This document shows, piece by piece, positions 1-7,418 of a stretch of DNA of 64,000 nt. The notes under the pieces were generated by a model that saw only the letters and a list, made by a program, of their open reading frames with translations, made no database searches and was not told the origin of the DNA. Every line of letters starts with the position of its first letter. Positions within the stretch are counted from its first letter, which is position 1. Source of the DNA: Ruminococcus sp. AF31-8BH. Lineage in GTDB: Bacteria; Bacillota; Clostridia; Lachnospirales; Lachnospiraceae. The DNA lies in contig NZ_QTVN01000001.1 of the NCBI RefSeq assembly GCF_003460605.1, positions 62,001 to 126,000 on the forward strand, written 5' to 3'. A program made the translations under genes and the position numbers.

Positions 1-30
1 CGCAAAGTGTATGAAATTTATCGCAAGTAG
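1..30 (-). promoter_or_regulatory. Class B LytTR-type direct repeat at window edge
   Basis: The plus strand shows CGCAAAGTG at 1-9 and CGCAAGTAG at 22-30. On the minus strand this is CTACTTGCG, 12 bases, then CACTTTGCG, so repeat starts are 21 bp apart. The same arrangement lies upstream of the GH78 gene and the second GH3 gene, both also on the minus strand. The controlled gene would lie left of the window, so its -10 box cannot be checked. The LytTR assignment is inference from the spacing. Confidence 0.45.
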
Positions 31-89
31 TACAAAACCGATGCGCAGCTTGCAGGACGGGCTGCTACTCCTTCACAGTTATGCACAAA

Positions 90-128
90 AAAGGCACTGC
101 GAAAATGTGCAATTCTCACAATGCCTTT
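90..128 (-). terminator. Terminator of the GH43 gene
   Basis: AAAGGCACTG at 90-99 pairs with CAATGCCTTT at 119-128, with one G-U pair on the minus-strand transcript. It starts 10 bases past the GH43 stop codon and is followed by U-rich sequence in that direction. It separates GH43 from whatever the edge operator controls. Confidence 0.7.
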
Positions 129-137
129 CTTTATTCC

Positions 138-2207
138 TTAATTTCTCTCAAATCCAAACTGGTCAAAGCTGCAGATCATCTTGCCTTCCTCACCGTGGAA
201 AACGAAGTATACTGCATGGACACCGGAGATTTCCTGCTGGCAGTCTGCCTTAAGCCAGCTCCAGGAGGTTTCGTTGGAGCCATCCTCTTTATTCTGGGCA
301 TTTTCTACTGCGTCAGCGGTCAGCTCCAGAGTTCCTGCAAGAGTTCCTCCCTGGTCTTCTGACGGTGCATCCAGATAAAGGTCAACAGAACCATCTGCAC
401 AGTCTGCAGTTTTGGAAACCAGCATTTTCAGAGTATCTGTTCCGGCATCACCGAAATCAAGATATTTGTAGCCTACAATATTACCGTCCTTCAGATTTGT
501 TACACAGGTAGTGTGAACGGCATCCTGGTCACGGTCTGCCACAACATATGGTCCGTTTACAAGGCAGTCACTGTGCACGTTGTCCCCTTCTGTGGATGGT
601 GCCGGGTGATCCACTGCCTCAAGAAGATAGGTTGTGGTATTTGCATTCCATGTGGAAAATGCATCCATGCTGTCAGCTGCACCGCAGGAGGTAAGTTCCA
701 TTGGAGTGATTACCGGGCTGCCGTCTTCTGCAGGGCCAACGCCGATCTGACCGACAATTGCCTGTCTGGAAGCGTTGCTTGCATTTGTCTGGCGATGTCC
801 GAAGAAATACCATTTTCCGTTTACCTTTGCCATTCCGCCGTGGTTGTTTCCACTGATATAAGTTGCAAAATCCGTAAACTCCATCTCGCCTGTTTCCTGA
901 TTTTTCACATAGCGTCCGCTGGTATCGGAGATTACATTTCCGTGATCGCCGCTGACAAGAACGCTGGTGTCATAGCCTACAACATCATTGTCAATTCCGT
1001 TGGAACCATAGTGCCAGGTGCCGTTCATCAGGTCATCGGTCCATACGTAAGAGATTGCAGAATTGTAGAACGCTCCGTCTGCGCCAACCTCGTAGCTTAC
1101 ATAGAGAAGCACATAAGCGCCAAGCTCATCCACATAACCAGTCAGGGACGGTCCTTCAAAAATCGGAAGGAAACCACGCTCATCGGTTGGGCACCAGGTG
1201 GTTTCTGCAATTTCATATCCGTCATCTGCATTTCCGTCCAGCTTGTAGATAGAAGCCACATGCTTCATGCCGGTTGTGTAATTGTCTTCTTCTACCATTT
1301 TGCTGATTTCTTCGTTATCCGCATAACCGGAGGTCATGTTGGAAACTGCCATGTAAATGGTTCCGTCTTCAATGTAAAGGCTTGGGTCATAGCTGTTCTT
1401 AATCGGAATGGTGAGAAGTGCCTGATCCGGATCCCATGGGCCTGCCGGGCTTGTGGAAGAACGAAGGACAGAGTTCTCAAATACCTGACTGGATACCATA
1501 TAATAAGTATCTGTGGTCACATCATACTCTGCATCCGGAGCAAACAGCATGTTTCCGCCGTAAGTATTTCCCTCGGAAATATCCAGGATCACGCCCTCAT
1601 ATCTCCAGTCGCTTAAATCATAGACAGGCGCAGACCACAGAACCTGCTCGGCACTGCACATGCTTTTCCCCTCTTTGTCGTGGGAACCGTAGAGATATAC
1701 TCGCCACTCTTCATCATCTCTGGACCAGAATACGTGGGGTTCTCCATCCGGCACATACTCCCAGGATGGAAGCAGCGGATTGCTGGAACCAGACTGGTCT
1801 GCCGGCTCTCCGGTTTTCGGGTTTGTTTCATATACAAGGGGATCTGTCTGGTAAGAATACTCTGCGCCGCACTCGCTGCACACATAATGACGAAGACCTC
1901 CTTCCGTATCTGTGGCCTCATGGCTGTCCTCTGCCAGCTTGTAGCTGTTGGTGTGCTCGCAGGCACGGTATGGGGAAATCTCGTCATCGGATACAGCATC
2001 ACCCTGTGCACTGTTTTCCTCTGTCTCGTCAGATTCAGCCTCTGTTGAGGCATCATCTGCATTTTTTGCTTCAGCCTCTGTTGGTGCTTCTTCGCTGACA
2101 GCCTCATCCGTAGTCTCTTCGCTGATGGTTTCTTCCGCCAGTACAGCAACTGCGTTTCCTGTCAGCAGCAGGGAACCTGTCATTGCCAGTACCATTAACT
2201 TTTTCAT
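138..2207 (-). CDS. Secreted GH43-family glycosidase with CBM6-like C-terminus
   Basis: 689-residue secreted protein, probably a beta-xylosidase or alpha-L-arabinofuranosidase acting on plant xylan or arabinan outside the cell. A signal peptide (about 1-24) leads into an acidic Glu/Ala/Thr-rich linker (25-78). A small Cys-His cluster follows (C83, H85, C110, C113), resembling a zinc ribbon. The GH43 five-bladed propeller then begins near NPLLPSWEYVPDGEPH, where the Asp is the likely general base. DPSLYIEDG supplies the pKa-modulating Asp and FEGPSL the likely general acid Glu. The last ~140 residues look like a CBM6-type beta-sandwich. Start: ATG with AGGAGAG about 9 bases upstream. The gene is monocistronic and divergent from the YesM/YesN set. 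The family is clear; substrate within GH43 cannot be read from the sequence. Confidence 0.88.
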   Translation of the reverse strand: MKKLMVLAMTGSLLLTGNAVAVLAEETISEETTDEAVSEEAPTEAEAKNADDASTEAESDETEENSAQGDAVSDDEISPYRACEHTNSYKLAEDSHEATDTEGGLRHYVCSECGAEYSYQTDPLVYETNPKTGEPADQSGSSNPLLPSWEYVPDGEPHVFWSRDDEEWRVYLYGSHDKEGKSMCSAEQVLWSAPVYDLSDWRYEGVILDISEGNTYGGNMLFAPDAEYDVTTDTYYMVSSQVFENSVLRSSTSPAGPWDPDQALLTIPIKNSYDPSLYIEDGTIYMAVSNMTSGYADNEEISKMVEEDNYTTGMKHVASIYKLDGNADDGYEIAETTWCPTDERGFLPIFEGPSLTGYVDELGAYVLLYVSYEVGADGAFYNSAISYVWTDDLMNGTWHYGSNGIDNDVVGYDTSVLVSGDHGNVISDTSGRYVKNQETGEMEFTDFATYISGNNHGGMAKVNGKWYFFGHRQTNASNASRQAIVGQIGVGPAEDGSPVITPMELTSCGAADSMDAFSTWNANTTTYLLEAVDHPAPSTEGDNVHSDCLVNGPYVVADRDQDAVHTTCVTNLKDGNIVGYKYLDFGDAGTDTLKMLVSKTADCADGSVDLYLDAPSEDQGGTLAGTLELTADAVENAQNKEDGSNETSWSWLKADCQQEISGVHAVYFVFHGEEGKMICSFDQFGFERN

Positions 2208-2353
2208 TTGCTTCGCTCTCCTTTTTCATATTTTGACAATATCTGCACATTCCGCGTTCATTGCCCGGAATGCTTCTGTTTTTATATTATCAGCAAACCA
2301 CCCCGGCTATAATGTCCGTAAATGACACAAACCTTTCCTATTATGACTTTCTA

Positions 2354-2381
2354 TTGACGGATTTCATGGTTTTGCTATACT
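2354..2381 (+). promoter_or_regulatory. Sigma-A promoter for the YesM/YesN operon
   Basis: TTGACG (2354-2359), 16 bases, TATACT (2376-2381). It points at the histidine kinase gene starting at 2510 and leaves a leader of about 120 bases. Confidence 0.65.
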
Positions 2382-2433
2382 TTTATTAGGATGTTAGGGG
2401 CAAAAGGGCTTTTGACCCTAACTCGATATCCAC

Positions 2434-2467
2434 GAATTGCTCCGCTGCAAAGCAGCTCCCGCAATTC
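2434..2467 (+). other. Stem-loop in the YesM leader
   Basis: GAATTGC (2434-2440) pairs with GCAATTC (2461-2467), and inside it GCTGC pairs with GCAGC across AAA. A second inverted pair, GTTAGGG/CCCTAAC, lies just before it around 2392-2421. No U-run follows, so this is not a simple terminator. The function is unknown; it may affect message stability or translation. Confidence 0.4.
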
Positions 2468-2509
2468 TCAATTTCACAAACCACACAGAAGCACTGCGAG
2501 GATTTCTCT

Positions 2510-4204
2510 ATGAAACACTTTATCCAGACCCTTACAGGCAAGATCACCATTGTCATTCTGCTGATTGTTTTTCCTGTTATTTTCATGGTATACCAAAACG
2601 GCCGCAGCACACGGCAGAACTGGCAGGAGCAGCAGATCACCAAAGCGGAAGATGACCTTGCTTTATATGTCTCCTCCATGGATCACATTTTTGACATTCT
2701 GGAGGAAACCCTTTTATATCTTCCAATCAACAACAACAGCTTCAACCAGCTGGTCACCTTTCCCCAGTCTGATACCCAGAGGCACTGGAGCCTGCTGATC
2801 AGCATAAAAGAACAGATTTCTTCCATAAAAGAGATCTACCCTTTCATGGAAAATATTTTCGTGTACTACCCGGAGCAAAATCTGTTTCTCAATGAAAAAG
2901 TAAATCTGGAAATGACTGCCGTGATTCGAAAACAGGCGGAAAATTTCTCAGGTTCTGCTGCCTCTTCCAAGCTTTGGAACACCGTTTCCACCGCCAACGG
3001 CTATTATCTGTACTGGCTTTATAAAAGAGACGGCTACTGTCTTGGTTCCTGGATTTCCTATGATGCGCTCCTTTCCTATATCTGTCAGAATGAAAGTACA
3101 GCAGCGGCAGATACCCCCACTTATCTTCTCACAGACTTTGCCGGAAACGTGCTCACTACCCAGGATGGCATAACCGTCATCCCCAGGGAATATCTTGGCG
3201 CTACTGTGGAAAAGGATGGGCAGTTTTTTATCACCTGCCAGGCGCTTCATCCAGGCGTGTACATTGCCAGAATCCTTGGGACAGCTGAACTTGGGCTTTC
3301 CCCCCACTGGTATTCCAGCAGCTTTGCCGCAGTTACCGTCCTGGCCCTGCTTCTGGTAATCTGCGTAGTCCTCTGTATTTCCCACTGGGTACTCACCCCT
3401 GTAAAAGAACTGACCCAGGGAATTGAGGAAATCGCCTCTGGAAATATTGAGCACCGGCTTCAGAATCCGTCTGGCACCAGCCTGGAATTCGAGAAAATTG
3501 AGACAGAATTTAACCATATGATGGACCAGCTCAAAGATATGCAGATCCAGATTTACCAACAGGAGCTGGAACAAAATGAAACAAAGCTGCGCTATCTCAG
3601 CCAGCAGATCCAGCCTCATTTTATCCTGAATTCCCTGAACACCCTGTACACCTACAGCAACCGTGATGTGGAAGCCACCCGGAAAATCATTCGTCTTCTT
3701 TCCCAGTATTACCGCTACGTGGTCAACATCGAATCCCGTTATGTAAACCTTGGTCAGGAGCTGGACCATATTGAAAATTTTCTCAAGCTTCAAAAAATCC
3801 GTTTTCCCAGAAAGCTGGACTACGAAATCCTCTGCGAAGACGGAATTGACATTGTCCCTATCCCGCCTTTTCTCCTGGAAAGCTTCATCGGAAACAGTCT
3901 GAAATACGGCCAGGATGAGCAGGAAAAAATTATGATCCGGATCCAGGCTGTACAGGTGGAGCCTTTTGTAATCCGTATCAGCGTGCAGGATCAGGGCGAA
4001 GGCTTTTCCCCGGAAATCCTTGAGGCCATCGAGGAGTACCACAAAACTCATGTGAAAAATGAACTGCTTGGCACCGGTATCTACAACTGCATCGAAAGGC
4101 TTAACCTGATCTATCAGGACCGCGCCCAGATTCGCTGCTATAATGCACTTCCCCACGGCGCAGTTGTGGAAATCACCATTCACCTGAATCAATGTGAAAA
4201 TTAG
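2510..4204 (+). CDS. YesM-type sensor histidine kinase
   Basis: 564-residue membrane kinase of the YesM/LytS-like class that pairs with AraC-type regulators. A transmembrane helix (about 10-30) is followed by an extracellular sensor region of roughly 240 residues, a second helix (about 270-292) and a HAMP linker (LTPVKELTQGIEEIASG). The His_kinase box is QQIQPHFILNSLNTL, with His as the phosphorylation site. The GHKL ATPase follows, with the N-box near FLLESFIGNSLKYG and glycine loops DQGEGF and GTGIYN. The response regulator starts 10 bases downstream, and a solute-binding lipoprotein gene follows that. Kinases of this class usually sense carbohydrates or their binding proteins; the ligand here is unknown. 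Confidence 0.9.
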   Translation: MKHFIQTLTGKITIVILLIVFPVIFMVYQNGRSTRQNWQEQQITKAEDDLALYVSSMDHIFDILEETLLYLPINNNSFNQLVTFPQSDTQRHWSLLISIKEQISSIKEIYPFMENIFVYYPEQNLFLNEKVNLEMTAVIRKQAENFSGSAASSKLWNTVSTANGYYLYWLYKRDGYCLGSWISYDALLSYICQNESTAAADTPTYLLTDFAGNVLTTQDGITVIPREYLGATVEKDGQFFITCQALHPGVYIARILGTAELGLSPHWYSSSFAAVTVLALLLVICVVLCISHWVLTPVKELTQGIEEIASGNIEHRLQNPSGTSLEFEKIETEFNHMMDQLKDMQIQIYQQELEQNETKLRYLSQQIQPHFILNSLNTLYTYSNRDVEATRKIIRLLSQYYRYVVNIESRYVNLGQELDHIENFLKLQKIRFPRKLDYEILCEDGIDIVPIPPFLLESFIGNSLKYGQDEQEKIMIRIQAVQVEPFVIRISVQDQGEGFSPEILEAIEEYHKTHVKNELLGTGIYNCIERLNLIYQDRAQIRCYNALPHGAVVEITIHLNQCEN

Positions 4205-4214
4205 GAGGTCGGTT

Positions 4215-4979
4215 ATGAATACTTATTCGGTTCTTATTCTGGATGATGAAGAATTTTCAGTAGATGTGCTGATGGAAGATATCCACTGGGAAAAATGCGG
4301 CATTTCCCAGGTACATGGCGTGTATTCCGTCCGCCAGGCAAAGGAATTCCTGAAAAAGAATGCGGTCAATATTCTGATCTGCGACATTGAAATGCCAGGG
4401 GAAAACGGCCTTGACCTGGTGGAATGGGCCATGGAATATGCACGTTTCAGCAAGGATCCCATGATCTGCATTATGCTTACCTGCCACCCGGAATACAGCT
4501 TTCTTCGCAAAGCCATGCAGCTTGGCTGCCAGGATTATCTGCTGAAGCCAGTGGATGAGGAAGACCTGGAAGCCAGCCTGAAAAAAGCGGTGGAGGCTTT
4601 GAATCTCCGAAGCAAAGCCTACCGGCAGGAACCGGAAAAGGAGCCGGAATCCGGCCGGGACATTATCCGCCAAAAAGTGCTACCTTACATTCACCAGAAT
4701 CTCACGGAGTCTTTTACCGTGTCGGAGCTTGCACAGAATGTTTCCCTGAATCCTCAATACATGATGCGTCTTTTCAAAAAAGAGACCAACATGTCTGTGC
4801 TGGAATATGTAACCGAACAGCGAATTCTACGGGCAAAGGAGCTTCTGCTGTCCACAGATTCTTCCATCGAAAATATTGCGGTGCAGCTTGGCTATTATAA
4901 TTACACTTATTTTATGAAGGTATTTAAGCGCAATATGGGAATGAGCCCGGGGCAATACCGCAAGCAGTATGGGAAATAG
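4215..4979 (+). CDS. YesN-type response regulator, AraC-family DNA-binding
   Basis: Cognate regulator of the YesM-type kinase. The N-terminal receiver has the acidic pair DDEE and phospho-acceptor Asp in LICDIEMPGENG. The C-terminal AraC double helix-turn-helix covers the last ~100 residues, with the family signatures SELAQNVSLNPQYMMRLFKKE and IAVQLGYYNYTYFMKVFKR. An upstream in-frame ATG at 4194 would add 7 residues, but 4215 has AGGAGGT at the right distance and begins with the receiver sequence MNTYSVLILDDEE, so 4215 is chosen. It probably activates sugar-utilisation genes nearby, perhaps the lipoprotein gene 88 bases downstream. Confidence 0.9.
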   Translation: MNTYSVLILDDEEFSVDVLMEDIHWEKCGISQVHGVYSVRQAKEFLKKNAVNILICDIEMPGENGLDLVEWAMEYARFSKDPMICIMLTCHPEYSFLRKAMQLGCQDYLLKPVDEEDLEASLKKAVEALNLRSKAYRQEPEKEPESGRDIIRQKVLPYIHQNLTESFTVSELAQNVSLNPQYMMRLFKKETNMSVLEYVTEQRILRAKELLLSTDSSIENIAVQLGYYNYTYFMKVFKRNMGMSPGQYRKQYGK

Positions 4980-5066
4980 AGCGCAATTCTCACTGTGCAC
5001 CAAATGTATCTGACAAAATTCCATTCGTGAATAATCACAAATCCATAACCAACAGGGGGAGCAACA

Positions 5067-6668
5067 TTGAAGCATCATAAATTATGTTTACAGAATTTAT
5101 TTGAAAAAACCTTTTCCAGAAAAACTTCCCGGACATCGGAATGCTTAGCTAAAAAAGAGCATTTTCTCTGTGGAATCACCTTAGCTGCTGGAGGTACACT
5201 TTGCATGCTTCTTTTGGGATGCTCTGGAATTCCAGCTGGGGATTCTGCCCAAACAGTCGTCGCAGAGGATGCCCCCTGCCAGATCGTGATCGAGCATCTT
5301 ACCCTTGGCGATACCCCTATGCCTGACCTTCAGAAAGTAGCGGATGCCGTCAGCGCCATCACCCTTCCGGAAATCAACTGCACCGTAAAAATTGAAAACA
5401 TCCCCATCTCCGACCATGCCACACGCATCAGCCTGATGTCTGCCCAGAATGACCAGCTTGATATTATCAATACCGGACGTACCGTTTCCCTTTCTGAGAT
5501 GGTGGCGGATGGAACCCTGCTGCCTCTCGATGACCTTCTCACCAGCCATGGCTCTGCGCTTCTGGAAAAAGCAGGCGACCTGATCAAAGCAGACATGATT
5601 GACGACCACATTTACTCCGTCCCTGCAAATCTTTACTGCGGGGGAAATTCCGGTTTTCTTTACAACAAGGATATGGCAGACAGATATAACATCCACCTCT
5701 CAGAAACCATGTCTGTGGAAGAAATCGAAGCTATTGCCGAAGCGCTCCACCAGCACGGGAAATACCTGCTTTCACAGGGGGACGGCAGTGATAACCCGAT
5801 TTTGCTTGGAACCTTTTTCCCGTCAGTTGTTCCAGTTGGGAGCAGTATGTATGCCAATGGAGTCTCTGTGTTCGGTGATTCCGGAACTGATATCATAAAT
5901 GTTTTTGAAACAGAGGAATATCTTGCATACTGTCAGCTTCTCAGGCGGTGGCAGCAAAACGGATGGCTTCCGGCAGATTCTCTTACCTCCGGCCTTCTGG
6001 TAAATCAACTTTTCCAGAATGAGGAAATTTTTATGACATGGCTCACTTCCAATCCCGTGGAGGAAGCTCTGCAGGCAAAAAATTATGGTTTTCAGGTAGA
6101 TATGTTCGCCACCACTTCCCAGACGCCCCTTCGGACCAATCAGGTGCAGGAAGATGGATGGGGAATCAGTTCCACTTCCAAAAATCCAGAAAAAGCCATG
6201 GAATTTCTCAATCTGATGTATTCTAATCCCGAGATTTCCAACCTGCTGATGAATGGAATTGAAGGCCAGGAATATCAGAAGGTAAGCGACCGCATTATCA
6301 CTTACCCAGACAACGTTTCTGCTGATAATATTGGATACAGCCGCTATTTCTCTGTTTTTGGAGATTTTATGGACATTTACCAGTGGCAGCCCGTTACAGA
6401 AGATTTCTACCAGGATTTAAAAGATTTCCGAGACAATATCACGGTCAGCCCGCTTCTTGGCTACACCTTTGACGTATCACCGGTTGCCTCTGAGTATGCC
6501 GCCGTTATGCGGGTGCTTTCCGAATATCTGCCGCCTTTGGAATGCGGGATGATTGCAGATGTGGAAGGAGCTGTGAAAAATATGAATGTACTGCTAAGTG
6601 ATGCCGGGATCAACCAGATAATTGAGGAAAATCAACGGCAGTTGGATTTGTGGCTTGCTGACAGATAA
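5067..6668 (+). CDS. Sugar-type extracellular solute-binding lipoprotein (DUF3502-like C-terminus)
   Basis: 533-residue substrate-binding protein of the carbohydrate ABC class, anchored outside the membrane. The start is TTG at 5067, supported by GGGGGAG 5 bases upstream. A long basic N-terminus precedes a hydrophobic segment and lipobox LLLGC (Cys52). The core carries solute-binding features such as IINTGRT, SVPANLYCGGNSGFLYNKD and DGWGISSTSKNPEKAMEFLN. The last ~70 residues (TFDVSPVASEYAAV onward) match the DUF3502 tail of LipO-like proteins. No permease or ATPase gene accompanies it, so it may be a scavenging partner for transporters elsewhere or a ligand presenter for the adjacent YesM-type kinase. 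That role is inference. Confidence 0.82.
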   Translation: MKHHKLCLQNLFEKTFSRKTSRTSECLAKKEHFLCGITLAAGGTLCMLLLGCSGIPAGDSAQTVVAEDAPCQIVIEHLTLGDTPMPDLQKVADAVSAITLPEINCTVKIENIPISDHATRISLMSAQNDQLDIINTGRTVSLSEMVADGTLLPLDDLLTSHGSALLEKAGDLIKADMIDDHIYSVPANLYCGGNSGFLYNKDMADRYNIHLSETMSVEEIEAIAEALHQHGKYLLSQGDGSDNPILLGTFFPSVVPVGSSMYANGVSVFGDSGTDIINVFETEEYLAYCQLLRRWQQNGWLPADSLTSGLLVNQLFQNEEIFMTWLTSNPVEEALQAKNYGFQVDMFATTSQTPLRTNQVQEDGWGISSTSKNPEKAMEFLNLMYSNPEISNLLMNGIEGQEYQKVSDRIITYPDNVSADNIGYSRYFSVFGDFMDIYQWQPVTEDFYQDLKDFRDNITVSPLLGYTFDVSPVASEYAAVMRVLSEYLPPLECGMIADVEGAVKNMNVLLSDAGINQIIEENQRQLDLWLADR

Positions 6669-6727
6669 CATGTCCGTTTTGTGCAAAAGCAACGATAGCT
6701 TTTTATTTTTCATACAAAAATTTTTAA

Positions 6728-6755
6728 TTGCAATTCTCCGATTATCTGGTATAAT
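6728..6755 (+). promoter_or_regulatory. Promoter for the DUF2798 gene
   Basis: TTGCAA (6728-6733), 16 bases, TATAAT (6750-6755). It lies downstream of the binding-protein gene and upstream of a hairpin with a U-run, so transcripts begin with a ~125-base leader. Confidence 0.6.
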
Positions 6756-6809
6756 AATCACTCGGTAAACAACTTCATAACAAATTAGCTCTGGTATAAA
6801 ATTGGAAAC

Positions 6810-6854
6810 GACACAAGTGTACGCTTGATAACGAACAACACATGTGTCTTTTTT
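6810..6854 (+). terminator. Hairpin plus U-run in the DUF2798 leader (terminator or attenuator)
   Basis: GACACAAGTGT (6810-6820) pairs with ACACATGTGTC (6838-6848) with one mismatch, followed directly by TTTTTT. It ends 32 bases before the DUF2798 start and lies downstream of a good promoter, so it may act as an attenuator; it could also simply terminate the binding-protein transcript. Each arm is itself a near-palindrome (ACACATGTGT), so a repressor operator is an alternative. Confidence 0.6.
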
Positions 6855-6886
6855 GTACTCAAAATTCAAAAAAGGAGAAAAATTTT

Positions 6887-7345
6887 ATGCCAAAAACAAA
6901 GTTTCAAAATGTAATCTTTACCCTGATGATGTCCTTTCTCATGGTTTACGCCATGATCTGCTACAACATTTCCCTGAACATCGGCGGAATGAGCAACCAG
7001 GTATTCCTGATGGCCTTCGGTGAAATGAAAATCATGTGGCCGGTTGCATTTGTGCTGGAATTCTTTATTGTGGACAACCTTGCTCATAAACTTGCCTTCC
7101 GCATCGTCACACCAAAGGACAGACCATTTGCAATCACAGCAGCAATTTCCATTATGATCATCTGCATCATGTGCCCGGTCATGAGCCTGATTGCCACAAT
7201 CTTATTCAAAAACGCAGGTTCCCAGTTCGTTGCCGTATGGTTCCAGACAACCTTCATGAACTTCCCAGTTGCTTTCTTCTGGCAGCTCATGTACTGCGGT
7301 CCCCTTATCCGCTTCCTCTTCGGCAAAATGTTCCCGGAGAAATAA
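6887..7345 (+). CDS. DUF2798 family integral membrane protein
   Basis: 152-residue protein with four hydrophobic segments arranged as two similar halves. Each half has a motif with a mid-membrane polar/Met stretch (FTLMMSFLMVYAMICYN, and the second around IMCPVMSLIATIL), as expected for the tandem DUF2798 layout. The start at 6887 follows AAAGGAG; an earlier in-frame ATG at 6842 lies inside the leader hairpin and lacks a ribosome site. Function of the family is unknown. It has its own promoter and possible leader control. Confidence 0.75.
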   Translation: MPKTKFQNVIFTLMMSFLMVYAMICYNISLNIGGMSNQVFLMAFGEMKIMWPVAFVLEFFIVDNLAHKLAFRIVTPKDRPFAITAAISIMIICIMCPVMSLIATILFKNAGSQFVAVWFQTTFMNFPVAFFWQLMYCGPLIRFLFGKMFPEK

Positions 7346-7355
7346 TCAGTATTTG

Positions 7356-7395
7356 AAAAGGCATTGCAGGATTTTCGCTTCCTGTAATGCCTTTT
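7356..7395. terminator. Bidirectional terminator between convergent genes
   Basis: AAAAGGCATTGCAGG (7356-7370) pairs perfectly or nearly so with CCTGTAATGCCTTTT (7381-7395), giving A-runs and T-runs on both sides. It serves the DUF2798 gene and the convergent GH106-like gene. Confidence 0.8.
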
Positions 7396-7418
7396 GACTT
7401 ATATCTTCTATATAGATT

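Noticed and set aside
513..1616. 367-codon plus-strand frame opposite GH43
   Set aside because: No ribosome site, odd Cys/Val-rich composition, fully inside a well-supported gene on the other strand.
2948..4192. Minus-strand 414-codon frame opposite the YesM-type kinase
   Set aside because: No signals or motifs; the kinase frame is clearly coding.
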